NCBI RefSeq assembly: GCF_000970675.1
Contig: NZ_LAJA01000004.1
Coordinates: 62,001-126,000 of the forward strand
Length of the DNA: 64,000 nucleotides
DNA from: Domibacillus tundrae
GTDB lineage: Bacteria > Bacillota > Bacilli > Bacillales > Domibacillaceae
Direction of reading: 5' to 3'
Both the position numbers and the translations under genes were made by a program. Under the pieces are notes generated by a model. The model worked only from the letters and a program-made list of their open reading frames with translations, did no database searches and was not told the DNA's origin. Below, piece after piece: positions 1-12,434 of the stretch. Each line of letters opens with the position of its first letter. Position 1 is the stretch's first letter.

Positions 1-480
1 CCAGAAGAATTTCTTTCTACGTTCTTACCTGAATTGATAGAAGAAAATGTTCGGGTGGAAATGATTGGTGATATAGAGCAGCTGCCTGAACATACAAAAA
101 AAGCTGTTCAAAATGCGATGAATCGAACAGCTGGAAACGACGGACTTATTCTTAATTTCGCATTAAATTATGGCAGCCGCACCGAACTTGTCCAGGCTGT
201 AAATTCGATCATCCAAGATGTAAGGGCAGGAACATTATCTGAGCAGGAGGTAACGGATGCAACCATTTCCCGTTATTTAATGACCAGCCATTTGCCGGAA
301 CCGGATCTGTTGATTCGGACGAGTGGAGAGCACCGGTTAAGCAATTTTATGTTATGGCAGCTAGCTTATACTGAATTTTTCTTTACGGACGTTCTATGGC
401 CAGATTTTTCTGAAAAACATTTGCTTGAAGCAATTGCTTCTTATCAAAAGAGATCAAGGCGGTTTGGCGGTTTGTCGTAA
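1..480 (+). CDS. uppS: Isoprenyl transferase (undecaprenyl diphosphate synthase), 5'-truncated
   Basis: Only the C-terminal part is present; the frame is open from base 1, so the start lies before the window. The product condenses isopentenyl diphosphate onto farnesyl diphosphate to make the C55 lipid carrier for peptidoglycan and teichoic acid synthesis. The conserved cis-prenyltransferase block RTSGEHRLSNF followed by WQLAYTEFFF is clear, and the C-terminus ends in the usual basic RFGG tail. It is directly followed by cdsA, as in B. subtilis, which supports the call. Confidence 0.95.
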   Translation, partial: PEEFLSTFLPELIEENVRVEMIGDIEQLPEHTKKAVQNAMNRTAGNDGLILNFALNYGSRTELVQAVNSIIQDVRAGTLSEQEVTDATISRYLMTSHLPEPDLLIRTSGEHRLSNFMLWQLAYTEFFFTDVLWPDFSEKHLLEAIASYQKRSRRFGGLS

Positions 481-504
481 TGGAATGGTGGAGGATTAAT
501 TGAA

Positions 505-1293
505 ATGAAACAACGAATCGTTACAGGAATTATTGCGGCTGCCGCATTTTTGCCAATTGTGCTGCTTGGTGGTCTGCCATTTATTCTTCTTATTTATATA
601 ATGACCACGGCTGCGGTGATGGAAGCATTAAAAATGAAAAAAATCCCTGTTTTTTCAATGCCGGGTTTTTTATCAATACTGCTTTGTTTTATTATGCTCA
701 TACCTCAGAGCGGGGCAGAGGTATGGTCCTTTTTAGGGCTGGGAAAATTGGAATACCTTGTTTTATTTGTTTTATTCTTTCTTGTGAATACGGTCATTAC
801 AAAAAATCATTTTACGTTTGAAGACGCAGGTTATTGTGTCCTGCTGCCGTTATACATTGGCTTTGGCTTCTCTTATTTGATCGAAACGAGAGAAGCGGGC
901 ATCGCGTTTGTGTTTTTTGCCCTGCTTATTACGTGGGCATCAGACTCAGGTGCTTATTTCATTGGCCGTTCATTTGGAAAACGAAAGCTTTGGCCGGATA
1001 TCAGCCCAAATAAAACGGTAGCCGGATTTTACGGCGGGATTGCTTCGGCTGTCCTTGTCGCTGCTGTTTTTTTATTCATCCTTGACTTTAATGCACCGGC
1101 TGTATGGGTACTCGTTGCTGCCGCGATTCTTTCTGTAGCCGGGCAAATTGGCGATTTAGCTGAATCGGCATTGAAGCGTCATTGTAACGTAAAAGACTCT
1201 GGTAAACTGCTGCCCGGGCACGGAGGCGTTTTAGATCGGACAGACAGCTGGCTCTTCGTATTTCCATTGTTACATATGCTTCAATTATTGTAG
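505..1293 (+). CDS. cdsA: Phosphatidate cytidylyltransferase
   Basis: Membrane enzyme that makes CDP-diacylglycerol from phosphatidic acid and CTP, the branch point of phospholipid synthesis. The 262-residue product is strongly hydrophobic with several predicted membrane helices. It ends with the family signature SALKRHCNVKDSG...LPGHGGVLDRTDS. The ATG at 505 follows a GGAGG ribosome site. The gene starts 25 bases after uppS and ends 12 bases before dxr, so the three are probably cotranscribed. PgsA, encoded at 56418, uses its product. Confidence 0.96.
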   Translation: MKQRIVTGIIAAAAFLPIVLLGGLPFILLIYIMTTAAVMEALKMKKIPVFSMPGFLSILLCFIMLIPQSGAEVWSFLGLGKLEYLVLFVLFFLVNTVITKNHFTFEDAGYCVLLPLYIGFGFSYLIETREAGIAFVFFALLITWASDSGAYFIGRSFGKRKLWPDISPNKTVAGFYGGIASAVLVAAVFLFILDFNAPAVWVLVAAAILSVAGQIGDLAESALKRHCNVKDSGKLLPGHGGVLDRTDSWLFVFPLLHMLQLL

Positions 1294-1305
1294 GAGGATG
1301 ATGTA

Positions 1306-2457
1306 TTGAAAACGATAAGTTTATTAGGGGCGACCGGGTCTATCGGAATGCAGACACTTGACATTATCCGTCAGCATCCGGATTCGTTTCGATTATCGGC
1401 TTTTTCCGCAGGACGGAATGAACTCGTTGCGGAAAAGACGATTCGTGAATTTAATCCTGCACTTGTGTCGGTTTTGGAGAAAGATGCAGCGGATCGTCTA
1501 CAATCGAATTTCCCGCATGTAAAGGTTCTGTATGGAAAGGAAGGGCTCGAAGCGGTGGCTGTTCATGCAGAGGCGGATACACTCGTCAATGCAGTGATTG
1601 GCAGTGTCGGACTTGAGCCGACGTTAAAAGCGATTGAAGCAGGGAAAAATATCGCCATTGCAAATAAAGAAACACTCGTGACAGCCGGTCATATTGTCAC
1701 AGCGGCTGCAAAAAGAGCTGGAGTTCATTTATTGCCGGTGGACAGTGAACATTCGGCTATTTTCCAAAGCCTGCAAGGTGAACAGGAAAAAAACATAAGC
1801 CGCCTCATTTTAACAGCCTCAGGTGGAAGCTTCCGCGATAAAAAACGGGAAGAATTGAAACAGGTGACAGTAGAAGAAACATTAAATCATCCAAACTGGT
1901 CAATGGGCGCGAAAATTACAGTTGATTCTGCTACAATGATGAATAAGGGGCTTGAAGTGATTGAAGCACATTGGCTGTTTAACTTGCCATATGAGCGGAT
2001 TGATGTTATTTTACATCGGGAAAGCATCATTCATTCCATGGTTGAGTTCCATGATCGCTCGGTTATGGCTCAGCTCGGTTCGCCTGATATGCGTGTTCCG
2101 ATTCAATATGCTCTGACATGGCCGGACCGGCTGCCGCTCCCGGATACAAAAGTGTTAAATTTAGCGGAAATCGGCCAGCTTCATTTTCAAGAAATGGATT
2201 TGGAGCGGTATCGCATGCTTTATCTTGCTTATGAGGCAGGAAGAATTGGCGGAACGATGCCGGCAGTTATGAATGCGGCGAACGAAGAAGCAGTGGCTGC
2301 TTTTCTAGATCGAAAGCTTTCATTTCTTCAAATTGAAGAAATGGTGGAGCGGGCAATGGAAAGCCATTCAACTGTGCAATCACCAGAACTTGGCGCCATT
2401 TTGGAAGCAGATGCACAGGCAAGAGCGACAGTACGCTCACTTTTACCCCACACTTAA
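1306..2457 (+). CDS. dxr: 1-deoxy-D-xylulose 5-phosphate reductoisomerase
   Basis: Catalyses the first committed step of the MEP isoprenoid pathway, NADPH-dependent conversion of DXP to MEP. The 383 residues equal the usual Bacillus length. The N-terminus has the dinucleotide-binding GATGSIG motif, and the metal/substrate region [10 protein letters not shown] and DSEHSAIFQ is intact. Start is TTG at 1306 after an AGGAGGATG ribosome site. The stop codon lies inside the first hairpin of the structured segment that separates it from rasP. Confidence 0.97.
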   Translation: MKTISLLGATGSIGMQTLDIIRQHPDSFRLSAFSAGRNELVAEKTIREFNPALVSVLEKDAADRLQSNFPHVKVLYGKEGLEAVAVHAEADTLVNAVIGSVGLEPTLKAIEAGKNIAIANKETLVTAGHIVTAAAKRAGVHLLPVDSEHSAIFQSLQGEQEKNISRLILTASGGSFRDKKREELKQVTVEETLNHPNWSMGAKITVDSATMMNKGLEVIEAHWLFNLPYERIDVILHRESIIHSMVEFHDRSVMAQLGSPDMRVPIQYALTWPDRLPLPDTKVLNLAEIGQLHFQEMDLERYRMLYLAYEAGRIGGTMPAVMNAANEEAVAAFLDRKLSFLQIEEMVERAMESHSTVQSPELGAILEADAQARATVRSLLPHT

Positions 2458-2579
2458 CGGGCAGTAAGATCCTCACGCCTCAAGGTGATGGGAAGCAAAG
2501 AAACTAGGCGTGATATTAACTGCCCGTAAAGGTCCGATTAGTTCAACTAACCATCCGAGGAGGGTGACCTTCCTCGGAT
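2457..2579 (+). repeat. Three-hairpin structured segment between dxr and rasP
   Basis: The 162-base gap holds consecutive palindromes. The first is ACGGGCAGT (2457-2465) with ACTGCCCGT (2519-2527), enclosing ACGCCT/AGGCGT as an inner stem. The second is a short TTAGT/ACTAA stem at about 2539-2551. The third is ATCCGAGGA (2553-2561) with TCCTCGGAT (2571-2579). No T-run follows, so it is not a classic terminator. It may be a cis-acting RNA or the palindromic end of an IS200/IS605-type element; the latter rests only on general resemblance. Confidence 0.6.
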
Positions 2580-2619
2580 AGAAGTTTCACTTTATCATAA
2601 AAAAGGTGGTTAGAAACGT

Positions 2620-3876
2620 TTGAATACCGTCATAGCGTTTATCGTTATATTTGGGTCGCTTGTTTTTTTCCATGAGCTGGGCCATTTTATATTTGCCAAA
2701 CGGGCAGGCATTTTATGCCGTGAATTTGCAATTGGGTTCGGGCCAAAAGTATTTGCCCACAAAAAAGGGGAAACCGTTTATACCATTCGACTTCTTCCGC
2801 TCGGCGGGTATGTCCGAATGGCAGGGGAAGACCCGGAAATGACAGAATTAAAAGCCGGCCAGCGAATCGGCGTTGTGTTTAATAGTCAAGGAGAGGCTGT
2901 TAACCTTATTGTAAACGGCCGAGACCGCTTTAAAGATGCACGCATCATTGAGGTTGAAAAAGCAGATCTTGAACATGGCCTGACGATCAGTGGTTATGAA
3001 GAAGGGGAAGAGGAATTAAAAACCTATCCTGTTCATCGTGAAGCACTTATGACAGAAGACCAGTTAAGCACACAAATTGCACCATATGACCGTCAGTTTA
3101 ATTCAAAAACGCTGCCGCAGCGGGCAATGGCCATTTTTGCGGGACCGCTGTTTAACTTTATTCTTGCTTTTATTATCTTTGTCGTGCTGGCTATGATTCA
3201 AGGAATTCCGACGAATGAGCCGGAACTCGGTGAAGTCATTAATGAAGGGCCAGCTGTTGAAGCCGGCTTGCAAGAAGGAGACCGTGTTGTTTCTATTAAT
3301 AGAGAAAGCATGGCATCCTGGGAAGAAATTGTTACCGTCATTCAGGAAAATCCGGAAAAGGAATTGACGTTTGCGATTGACCGTGAAGGAGACCAGTTAA
3401 CGGTGCCAGTCACACCTTCTGCAGAAGAAGCGGAAGGAAAAACATTCGGGCGGATTGGTGTATATAGTCCGTTTGAACATTCTATTGTCGGTTCATTTAC
3501 GTACGGAGCAAAAGAAGTGTACAATTGGACAAAGCTTATTTTTGAATTGCTGGGCACGATTGTGACCGGTCAATTTTCCATTGATATGCTGTCAGGGCCT
3601 GTTGGCATTTATGTGTCGACCGATACGGTTGCCCAATCCGGCATCATGAATTTGGCGAAATGGGCAGGCGTCTTAAGTATTAATTTAGGGATTATGAACT
3701 TGCTGCCGCTTCCTGCCCTTGATGGCGGACGCCTCATGTTTTTCCTTTATGAAGCGGTGCGGGGAAAACCAGTGGACCGTCAAATGGAAGGCATGGTGCA
3801 TTTTGTCGGATTTGCGCTGCTCATGCTGTTAATGATTGTTGTTACGTGGAACGACATTCAGCGGTTCTTTTTATAG
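2620..3876 (+). CDS. rasP: Site-2 intramembrane zinc metalloprotease RasP/RseP
   Basis: Cuts anti-sigma factors such as RsiW and remnant signal peptides within the membrane. The HELGH zinc motif is at residues 18-22 in the first membrane segment. A PDZ domain with GPAVEAGLQEGD lies in the middle, and the second catalytic motif NLLPLPALDGG is near the C-terminus. Length is 418 residues, close to the B. subtilis protein. The start is TTG at 2620 behind AAAAGGTGG. It is separated from dxr by the structured segment and is followed 34 bases later by proS. Confidence 0.96.
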   Translation: MNTVIAFIVIFGSLVFFHELGHFIFAKRAGILCREFAIGFGPKVFAHKKGETVYTIRLLPLGGYVRMAGEDPEMTELKAGQRIGVVFNSQGEAVNLIVNGRDRFKDARIIEVEKADLEHGLTISGYEEGEEELKTYPVHREALMTEDQLSTQIAPYDRQFNSKTLPQRAMAIFAGPLFNFILAFIIFVVLAMIQGIPTNEPELGEVINEGPAVEAGLQEGDRVVSINRESMASWEEIVTVIQENPEKELTFAIDREGDQLTVPVTPSAEEAEGKTFGRIGVYSPFEHSIVGSFTYGAKEVYNWTKLIFELLGTIVTGQFSIDMLSGPVGIYVSTDTVAQSGIMNLAKWAGVLSINLGIMNLLPLPALDGGRLMFFLYEAVRGKPVDRQMEGMVHFVGFALLMLLMIVVTWNDIQRFFL

Positions 3877-3910
3877 TAAATTATTATGATCTTAGTTGAG
3901 GTGCGATTGA

Positions 3911-5617
<1,707 letters not shown>

Positions 5618-5621
5618 AAAG

Positions 5622-5658
5622 AAAAAGGATGACCGGCCTGTGCCGCTCATCCTTTTCT
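5622..5658 (+). terminator. Rho-independent terminator after proS
   Basis: AAAAGGATGA pairs with TCATCCTTTT across a 14-base loop and ends in TTTTCT, five bases after the proS stop. Confidence 0.8.
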
Positions 5659-5676
5659 GTGTAAGGGGGAAACCAA

Positions 5677-8600
5677 ATGAATGGAGATGCATCAAGCGGC
5701 CGAAGCCGGTTTTTGATTTTGCTTGACCAGCTTCGGTTGACAGAAGATGAGATAGTTCGCCATTTTGACCAAATTGAAATAAAAAAACTGACTGTATTAA
5801 AGCAGGAAAAAAAGTGGCACTTCGTTTTTTCAGCGCCGGCACTGATCCCATGTAATGTACTAATGCGATTTGCCGACGCGCTGACCGGCACTTTTTCAGC
5901 ATTTGCATCGGTTACATTCTCAATTGAAATAGAGGACCGTGTTTGTACACCTGATCACATTACTGACTACTGGCAATATTGCGTCCGTCAGCTTGATGGA
6001 ATCGCTCCGCCGCTTTTAGCTGCTTTAAATGAACAAAAGCCGGGTGTATCTGGAACAAAGCTGGTTATCCGCACTCAAAATGAAATGGAAGGAATGGCGC
6101 TGAAAAATAAATACGGCCGCCGCCTTTGTGATATATATGAAAGCGTAGGCTTTCCGCCACTTACATTTGACGTGCAAGTGTCAGAAAACACGCAAAACGA
6201 AGAATATGAAAAGTTTTTGGAAGAAAAACGGAAAGAAGATGCTGAACGAGCCCGGCAGGCAGTTATGGATATGCAAAACCGTGCGAAAGAACAAGATGCT
6301 GCTTCAGAAGATTCCGGTCCTGTCACAATTGGCTACACGATCAAGCAGGATGCAGAATTCAAAAAGCTTGAAGAAATTATCGATGAAGAACGCCGCATTG
6401 CGTCAGAAGGATACATTTTTGATGCGGAAACGAAAGAGTTGCGCAGCGGCCGGACGTTGCTTACATTTAAGATTACCGATTACACTGATTCCTTAATGGT
6501 GAAAATGTTTTCTCGCGATAAAGAGGATGCGGCGATATTTAACCGAGTGAAAAAAGGCATGTGGGTACGCGTCCGAGGTTCTGTTCAAAATGATACGTTC
6601 GTCCGCGACCTTGTTATGATTGCCAACGATATTAATGAAATTCGGCCGCCCATGCGGGAAGATACGTCTAAAGAAAAGCGGGTGGAGCTGCACCTTCATT
6701 CGCCAATGAGCCAAATGGACGCAGTGTCATCTGTGAGCGCACTAGTTGAACAGGCTAAAAAGTGGGGGCATTCAGCAATCGCTATTACCGATCATGCTAT
6801 TGCCCAATCGTTTCCGGAAGCATACAGCGCCGGCAAGAAAAACGGCGTAAAAATTTTGTACGGCATGGAAGCAAACCTTGTTGATGACGGTGTTCCGATT
6901 GCTTATGAAGATGCGGATCGGGAACTGGCAACAGATACATATGTTGTCTTTGACGTCGAGACGACTGGTCTTTCTGCGGTGTATGACACGATTATTGAGC
7001 TGGCCGCGGTAAAAATTAAAGACGGCGACATCATTGATCGGTTTGAACGATTTGCCAATCCGCATCACCCACTTTCTGCTACAACGATCGAATTGACGGG
7101 TATTACCGATGATATGGTGAAAGACGCGCCAGATGTAGACGTGGCGCTCCGGGACTTTAAAGAGTGGGCCGGCGATGCGATATTGGTTGCTCATAACGCG
7201 TCATTTGATATGGGCTTTATTCAAACAGGCTATGATAAATATGGCATCGGCCGAACATCGAGTCCGGTCATTGATACACTTGAACTGGCACGGCTTATTT
7301 ATCCGGATATGAAAAATCATCGACTGAATACATTGGCGAAAAAGTTCGATGTTGAATTAACGCAGCATCACCGGGCGATTTACGATGCGGAAGCGACCGG
7401 CTATATTTTGCTGAAGCTATTAAAAGATGCTGATGAAAAAGGCATTAAAAAGCATAACGAGTTTAATAATTATATGGGAGAAGGCGGCGCCTATAAACGG
7501 GCTCGTCCCTATCATTGCACAATTCTTGCGCAAAACGCAGAAGGGTTAAAAAACTTATTTAAGCTCGTTTCACTGTCACATATTAATTACTTTTACCGTG
7601 TGCCGCGCATCCCGCGTTCTGTATTGCAAAAACACAGGGACGGTCTTTTAATCGGCTCAGGCTGCAACAAAGGTGAAGTGTTCGAAGCAATGATGCAAAA
7701 AGGAATGGACGAAGCGCGCAGGGCGGCTGAGTTTTATGATTACCTTGAAGTGCAGCCGAAAGCCGTTTATGCCCCGTTAATTGAAATGGAACTTGTCCGC
7801 GACGAAGCAGGACTTGAAGACATCATTCAAAATATTTTAACGGTCGGTGAAGAACAAAATAAACTCGTTGTTGCGACCGGTAATGTTCATTATTTAAATG
7901 AAGAAGACAAAGTGTACCGCCATATTTTAATTTCTTCTATGGGCGGAGCGAATCCGTTAAACAGGCAGACACTCCCGGACGTTCACTTCCGGACGACCGA
8001 TGATATGCTTAATGCTTTTTCTTTTTTAGGAAAAGCAAAAGCGCATGAAATTGTTGTCGCCAACACAAATAAAATCGCCGATATGGTTGAAGACGTAAAA
8101 CCGATTAAAGATGATCTGTACACGCCGAAAATTGACGGCGCTGACGAAGAAATGCGTGAAATGAGCTATGGCATGGCGCGAAGAATTTATGGAGACGAAC
8201 TGCCGGAAATTGTTGAAGCGCGGCTTGAAAAAGAATTAAAAAGCATTATCGGTCATGGGTTTGCGGTTATTTACTTGATTTCACACAAACTCGTGAAAAA
8301 ATCGCTTGATGATGGCTATCTCGTCGGTTCACGTGGTTCCGTCGGCTCGTCTTTTGTCGCAACGATGACGGAAATTACGGAAGTAAATCCACTTCCGCCG
8401 CATTATGTTTGCCCAACCTGCAAAAAATCGGAGTTTTTCGATGACGGCTCCGTCGGCTCAGGGTTTGACCTGCCGGATAAAGACTGTCCAGATTGCGGCA
8501 TTCCATATAAAAAAGACGGCCACGACATCCCATTTGAAACGTTTCTGGGCTTTAAAGGCGATAAAGTACCTGATATTGACTTAAACTTTTCCGGTGAATA

Positions 8601-9990
8601 TCAGCCGCGTGCTCATAACTACACAAAGGAACTATTTGGAGAAGAGTACGTGTTCAGAGCAGGGACAATCGGTACGGTGGCAGAAAAAACGGCGTACGGG
8701 TATGTGAAAAAGTATGCAGAAGAATATACGAAGCAGTATCGGAGTGCGGAAGTAGACCGGCTTGTATCCGGCTGTACCGGTGTTAAGCGGACGACAGGCC
8801 AGCATCCAGGGGGTATTATCGTTGTTCCGGACTATATGGACATCTTTGATTTTTCGCCGATTCAGTATCCGGCCGATTCCGATAAATCAGAATGGAAAAC
8901 AACGCATTTTGACTTCCATTCAATTCACGATAATTTGCTGAAGCTTGATATTCTCGGCCACGACGATCCGACTGTGATTCGCATGCTCCAAGATTTATCG
9001 GGTATTGATCCAAAAACGATTCCAACCGATGATCCGGAAGTGATGAAAATTTTCAGCGGAACCAAATCACTTGGTGTAACCGAAGAGCAAATTATGTGTA
9101 AAACGGGTACGCTTGGGATCCCTGAGTTTGGCACAAGATTTGTCCGGCAAATGCTTGAAGAAACGAAACCAACAACCTTTTCCGAGCTTGTGCAAATTTC
9201 CGGTCTTTCCCATGGCACGGATGTCTGGCTGGGCAATGCGCAGGAGCTTATTCAAAAAGGGATTTGCCAGCTGTCTGACGTGATTGGCTGTCGGGATGAT
9301 ATTATGGTTTACTTAATTTATCAGGGACTTGACCCCGCTTTTGCGTTTAAAATTATGGAATCCGTCCGTAAAGGAAAAGGGCTCTCTGATGAAATGGAAG
9401 AAGAAATGCGCAAAAATGAAGTGCCGGAATGGTATATTGATTCTTGTAAAAAAATCAAATACATGTTCCCGAAAGCGCATGCTGCTGCATATGTGCTCAT
9501 GGCCGTTCGTATTGCTTATTTTAAAGTGCACTTGCCGCTCCTTTATTATGCCGCTTACTTTACCGTTCGGGCAGAGGATTTTGATATAGATGTGATGTCT
9601 AAAGGATCATCAGCGATCAAAGCGCTGCTGCAGGAAATTAATGCAAAAGGTCTTGATGCGTCGCCGAAAGAGAAAAACTTGATGACCGTTCTTGAATTGG
9701 CGCTTGAAATGGTAGAACGGGGCTTTACGTTTAAAAAAGTCGACCTGTACCGCTCAAGTGCAGACGAATTTGTTATTGACGGAAATTCACTCATTCCTCC
9801 ATTTAATGCGCTGCCTGGACTTGGAACAAATGCGGCAAAAAATATTGTGGCATCACGGGCAAATGGTGAGTTTTTATCAAAAGAAGATTTGCAGCAGCGA
9901 GGTAAAGTATCTAAAACGATTATGGAGTATTTGGATAAGATGGGCTGTTTGGACGCATTGCCTGATCAAAATCAGTTGTCGTTATTTTGA
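5677..9990 (+). CDS. polC: DNA polymerase III alpha subunit, PolC type
   Basis: Replicative polymerase of low-GC Gram-positives with built-in proofreading; 1437 residues, full length. Order seen: N-terminal OB region, PHP domain starting near residue 335 ([12 protein letters not shown]), interrupted by the DnaQ-like exonuclease near residue 425 (FDVETTGL), then the second PHP part. The C-family polymerase core has GSRGSVGSS near residue 890, a four-Cys zinc knuckle (CPTC...CPDCG) near 910-945 and [10 protein letters not shown] near 967. ATG at 5677 follows AAGGGGGAAACC. It lies between proS and rimP as in B. subtilis. Confidence 0.98.
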   Translation: MNGDASSGRSRFLILLDQLRLTEDEIVRHFDQIEIKKLTVLKQEKKWHFVFSAPALIPCNVLMRFADALTGTFSAFASVTFSIEIEDRVCTPDHITDYWQYCVRQLDGIAPPLLAALNEQKPGVSGTKLVIRTQNEMEGMALKNKYGRRLCDIYESVGFPPLTFDVQVSENTQNEEYEKFLEEKRKEDAERARQAVMDMQNRAKEQDAASEDSGPVTIGYTIKQDAEFKKLEEIIDEERRIASEGYIFDAETKELRSGRTLLTFKITDYTDSLMVKMFSRDKEDAAIFNRVKKGMWVRVRGSVQNDTFVRDLVMIANDINEIRPPMREDTSKEKRVELHLHSPMSQMDAVSSVSALVEQAKKWGHSAIAITDHAIAQSFPEAYSAGKKNGVKILYGMEANLVDDGVPIAYEDADRELATDTYVVFDVETTGLSAVYDTIIELAAVKIKDGDIIDRFERFANPHHPLSATTIELTGITDDMVKDAPDVDVALRDFKEWAGDAILVAHNASFDMGFIQTGYDKYGIGRTSSPVIDTLELARLIYPDMKNHRLNTLAKKFDVELTQHHRAIYDAEATGYILLKLLKDADEKGIKKHNEFNNYMGEGGAYKRARPYHCTILAQNAEGLKNLFKLVSLSHINYFYRVPRIPRSVLQKHRDGLLIGSGCNKGEVFEAMMQKGMDEARRAAEFYDYLEVQPKAVYAPLIEMELVRDEAGLEDIIQNILTVGEEQNKLVVATGNVHYLNEEDKVYRHILISSMGGANPLNRQTLPDVHFRTTDDMLNAFSFLGKAKAHEIVVANTNKIADMVEDVKPIKDDLYTPKIDGADEEMREMSYGMARRIYGDELPEIVEARLEKELKSIIGHGFAVIYLISHKLVKKSLDDGYLVGSRGSVGSSFVATMTEITEVNPLPPHYVCPTCKKSEFFDDGSVGSGFDLPDKDCPDCGIPYKKDGHDIPFETFLGFKGDKVPDIDLNFSGEYQPRAHNYTKELFGEEYVFRAGTIGTVAEKTAYGYVKKYAEEYTKQYRSAEVDRLVSGCTGVKRTTGQHPGGIIVVPDYMDIFDFSPIQYPADSDKSEWKTTHFDFHSIHDNLLKLDILGHDDPTVIRMLQDLSGIDPKTIPTDDPEVMKIFSGTKSLGVTEEQIMCKTGTLGIPEFGTRFVRQMLEETKPTTFSELVQISGLSHGTDVWLGNAQELIQKGICQLSDVIGCRDDIMVYLIYQGLDPAFAFKIMESVRKGKGLSDEMEEEMRKNEVPEWYIDSCKKIKYMFPKAHAAAYVLMAVRIAYFKVHLPLLYYAAYFTVRAEDFDIDVMSKGSSAIKALLQEINAKGLDASPKEKNLMTVLELALEMVERGFTFKKVDLYRSSADEFVIDGNSLIPPFNALPGLGTNAAKNIVASRANGEFLSKEDLQQRGKVSKTIMEYLDKMGCLDALPDQNQLSLF

Positions 9991-9997
9991 TGCGCGT

Positions 9998-10026
9998 TTG
10001 CAAAAAGGACCTATTTATGGTATCCT
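9998..10026 (+). promoter_or_regulatory. SigA-type promoter for the rimP-nusA-infB operon
   Basis: TTGCAA (9998-10003), a 17-base spacer and TATCCT (10021-10026). It lies just after polC and about 110 bases before rimP. Confidence 0.5.
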
Positions 10027-10056
10027 TGAAGATGGAAATTGCATGATAACTCTCTT

Positions 10057-10085
10057 CGAAAGAGTGGGCCGCCCCCACTCTTTCG
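10057..10085 (+). terminator. Leader hairpin between polC and rimP (terminator or attenuator)
   Basis: CGAAAGAGTGGG pairs with CCCACTCTTTCG and is followed by a moderately T-rich tract (TGTTTGTTG). It sits downstream of the putative rimP promoter and upstream of the start codon, so it could attenuate the operon rather than only end polC mRNA. Confidence 0.55.
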
Positions 10086-10138
10086 TGTTTGTTGCGGGGA
10101 TGTTCCGAAACAAATTCTTTCATGCGGGAGGATAAAAA

Positions 10139-10612
10139 ATGAGTAAAATCATCGAAACGGTAGAACAAATCACCGTACCAATCATTGAAGAATTAAACCT
10201 TGAACTAGTGGAAGTAGAGTATGTAAAAGAGGGTAAAAACTGGTTTTTGCGTCTGTACATTGACAAAGAAAATGGCATCGAAATTGAAGAATGTGCGGTT
10301 GTAAGTGAGCGGGTAAGTGAACAGCTTGATGCACTCGATCCGGATCCGATTCCGCACAACTATTTTCTTGAAGTATCTTCACCGGGCGCGGAACGGCCAT
10401 TAAAAAAACAGCAGGATTTTGAACGAGCTGTCGGCAAGCATGTCAATATTAAGCTTTATGAGCCGATCGACGGGGAAAAAACATATGAAGGAACGCTTCT
10501 TTCGTTTGTTGAAGATGAATTGACCGTGGAGTACATGATCAAAACACGTAAAAAACAAATTTCGGTCCCGCTTTTAAAAGTGGCAAAAGCGCGTCTTGCT
10601 GTCACATTTTAA
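10139..10612 (+). CDS. rimP: Ribosome maturation factor RimP
   Basis: Needed for 30S subunit assembly. The 157-residue product has the family's N-terminal alpha/beta domain ([17 protein letters not shown]) with the conserved [10 protein letters not shown] segment and a C-terminal SH3-like fold. It is the first gene of the nusA-infB operon. ATG at 10139 follows GGGAGGATAAAA. Confidence 0.95.
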   Translation: MSKIIETVEQITVPIIEELNLELVEVEYVKEGKNWFLRLYIDKENGIEIEECAVVSERVSEQLDALDPDPIPHNYFLEVSSPGAERPLKKQQDFERAVGKHVNIKLYEPIDGEKTYEGTLLSFVEDELTVEYMIKTRKKQISVPLLKVAKARLAVTF

Positions 10613-10654
10613 AGAAATTTAATAAGATATGGATGTAAGGAGGCTTTTTAGCCA

Positions 10655-11797
10655 ATGAGTTCAGAACTATATGATGCGCTTCTTTATCTTGAAAAAGAAA
10701 AAGGCATCGAGCGCAGTTTATTAATCGAAGCAATTGAAGCCGCACTTGTCTCAGCATATAAACGCAACTTTAACCAAGCGCAAAACGTACGGGTAGAGTT
10801 GAATTTAGAGGGCGGTTCCATGCGTGTATTTGCCCGTAAAGAAGTTGTAGACGAAGTGTTTGACTTCCGTTTGGAAATTGCTTTGGCTGATGCGGTACAA
10901 GTTAATCCTGCTTACGAAATCGGTGATGTTGTTGAAATGGAAGTAACGCCGAAAGATTTCGGCCGCATTGCTGCCCAAGCAGCCAAGCAGGTTGTCACGC
11001 AGCGTGTTCGTGAAGCAGAACGGGGCATTATTTATTCAGAATTTATCGATCGTGAAGAAGATATTATGACCGGCATCGTACAGCGCCAGGATGCCCGCTT
11101 TATTTATGTGAGTCTTGGCAAAATTGAAGCGCTTTTGCCACAGGCGGAGCAAATGGCGAATGAAACGTACAAACCGCATGATCGAATAAAAGTATTTATT
11201 ACAAAAGTGGAACGGACGACAAAAGGGCCTCAAATTTATGTATCCCGTACACATCCCGGTCTTTTAAAACGCTTGTTTGAAATCGAAGTACCGGAAATTT
11301 TTGATGGTACAGTTGAAATTCGGTCCGTTTCCCGTGAAGCGGGCGATCGTTCTAAAATCTCTGTGCATGCCCAAAGTTCCGAAGTCGATCCAATCGGCGC
11401 ATGTGTCGGCCCGAAAGGAAACCGGGTTCAGGCGATTGTGAATGAACTGAAAGGCGAAAAAATCGACATCGTTGAATGGTCGGACGATCCGGTAATTTTT
11501 GTAGCCAATGCTCTAAGTCCGGCAAAAGTCATTGAAGTAAATGTTGATGAAGAAAATAAAGCAACAAAGGTGGTTGTACCGGACTATCAATTGTCGCTTG
11601 CGATTGGTAAACGCGGTCAAAATGCCCGCCTTGCCGCAAAATTAACCGGCTGGAAAATCGATATTAAGAGCGAAACAGACGCCCGTGCGGCAGGGATTTA
11701 TCCGAGCGGAAACAGCGTCATTCAAGAAGAGGATGAAGCCTCGCCGGCTGATGGTAATGATAACCTTGAAGATTTCTTTTCAGAAGAAATCGAATAA
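10655..11797 (+). CDS. nusA: Transcription termination/antitermination protein NusA
   Basis: RNA polymerase-associated factor controlling pausing and intrinsic termination. The 380 residues show the N-terminal polymerase-binding domain, an S1 domain near residues 135-200 (ITGIVQRQDARFIYVSLG type) and two KH domains (GACVGPKGNRVQAIVNEL; LAIGKRGQNARLAAKLTGW). It ends in an acidic tail and lacks the C-terminal acidic repeats of proteobacterial NusA, as usual in Bacillus. ATG at 10655 is preceded by AAGGAGG. Confidence 0.97.
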   Translation: MSSELYDALLYLEKEKGIERSLLIEAIEAALVSAYKRNFNQAQNVRVELNLEGGSMRVFARKEVVDEVFDFRLEIALADAVQVNPAYEIGDVVEMEVTPKDFGRIAAQAAKQVVTQRVREAERGIIYSEFIDREEDIMTGIVQRQDARFIYVSLGKIEALLPQAEQMANETYKPHDRIKVFITKVERTTKGPQIYVSRTHPGLLKRLFEIEVPEIFDGTVEIRSVSREAGDRSKISVHAQSSEVDPIGACVGPKGNRVQAIVNELKGEKIDIVEWSDDPVIFVANALSPAKVIEVNVDEENKATKVVVPDYQLSLAIGKRGQNARLAAKLTGWKIDIKSETDARAAGIYPSGNSVIQEEDEASPADGNDNLEDFFSEEIE

Positions 11798-11811
11798 GGA
11801 GGCGCATCGCG

Positions 11812-12087
11812 ATGCCAGTACCTAAAAAGGTCCCACTCAGAAAATGTGCGGCAACAGGTGAAATGAAGCCTAAAAAAGAGATGATCCGCATCGTTCGTTC
11901 AAAAGAAGGCGATGTATCCGTAGACCCGACCGGCAAAAAATCGGGACGCGGCACATACGTTTCCAAAACGAAAGAAGCGGTTGAAGCGGCAAAAAAGAAA
12001 AATGTGCTTGCGCGACAGCTTAGCGCGGATATACCGCCATCGATTTATGATGAGCTGCTTGATCTTGTCATGAAAGGCAGCAGCTAA
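11812..12087 (+). CDS. rnpM: YlxR/RnpM family RNA-binding protein
   Basis: Small basic DUF448 protein of 91 residues, known in B. subtilis as RnpM, an RNase P modulator. It keeps the family core [21 protein letters not shown] and SGRGTYVS. It lies 14 bases after nusA and overlaps nothing; ylxQ starts just after its stop. The modulator role comes from the B. subtilis literature, not from this sequence. Confidence 0.92.
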   Translation: MPVPKKVPLRKCAATGEMKPKKEMIRIVRSKEGDVSVDPTGKKSGRGTYVSKTKEAVEAAKKKNVLARQLSADIPPSIYDELLDLVMKGSS

Positions 12088-12088
12088 C

Positions 12089-12397
12089 ATGGCGGCGCAT
12101 CCATGGGCATCTTTTCTCGGTCTTGCAAACCGGGCCGGAAAGCTCATTACCGGTGAAGAAATGGCCGTAAAAGAAATTCAGCGCGGCAACGCAAAGCTGG
12201 TTTTATTATCAGAAGATGCATCACGCAATACAGAAAAGAAAATAACGGATAAGGCGGCTTTTTACAAAGTACCGGTTTGTCGTGTGGAAAACCGTGAAGT
12301 GCTCGGACAGGCCATTGGCAAAGAAGCGCGCGTTGTGGTGGCCGTGACAGACGCCGGTTTTGCTAAAAAGCTCAAAACGCTTATCGATGGGGAATGA
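12089..12397 (+). CDS. ylxQ: L7Ae-family ribosomal-like protein YlxQ
   Basis: A 102-residue L7Ae/L30e-fold protein expected to bind kink-turn RNA. Core segments are [32 protein letters not shown] and [17 protein letters not shown]. The ATG at 12089 lies one base past the rnpM stop, implying translational coupling. The nusA-rnpM-ylxQ-infB order is typical of Firmicutes. Confidence 0.92.
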   Translation: MAAHPWASFLGLANRAGKLITGEEMAVKEIQRGNAKLVLLSEDASRNTEKKITDKAAFYKVPVCRVENREVLGQAIGKEARVVVAVTDAGFAKKLKTLIDGE

Positions 12398-12434
12398 CAG
12401 TTGAAAACTGTTATGACAAGGAGGCTGTTCAAAT

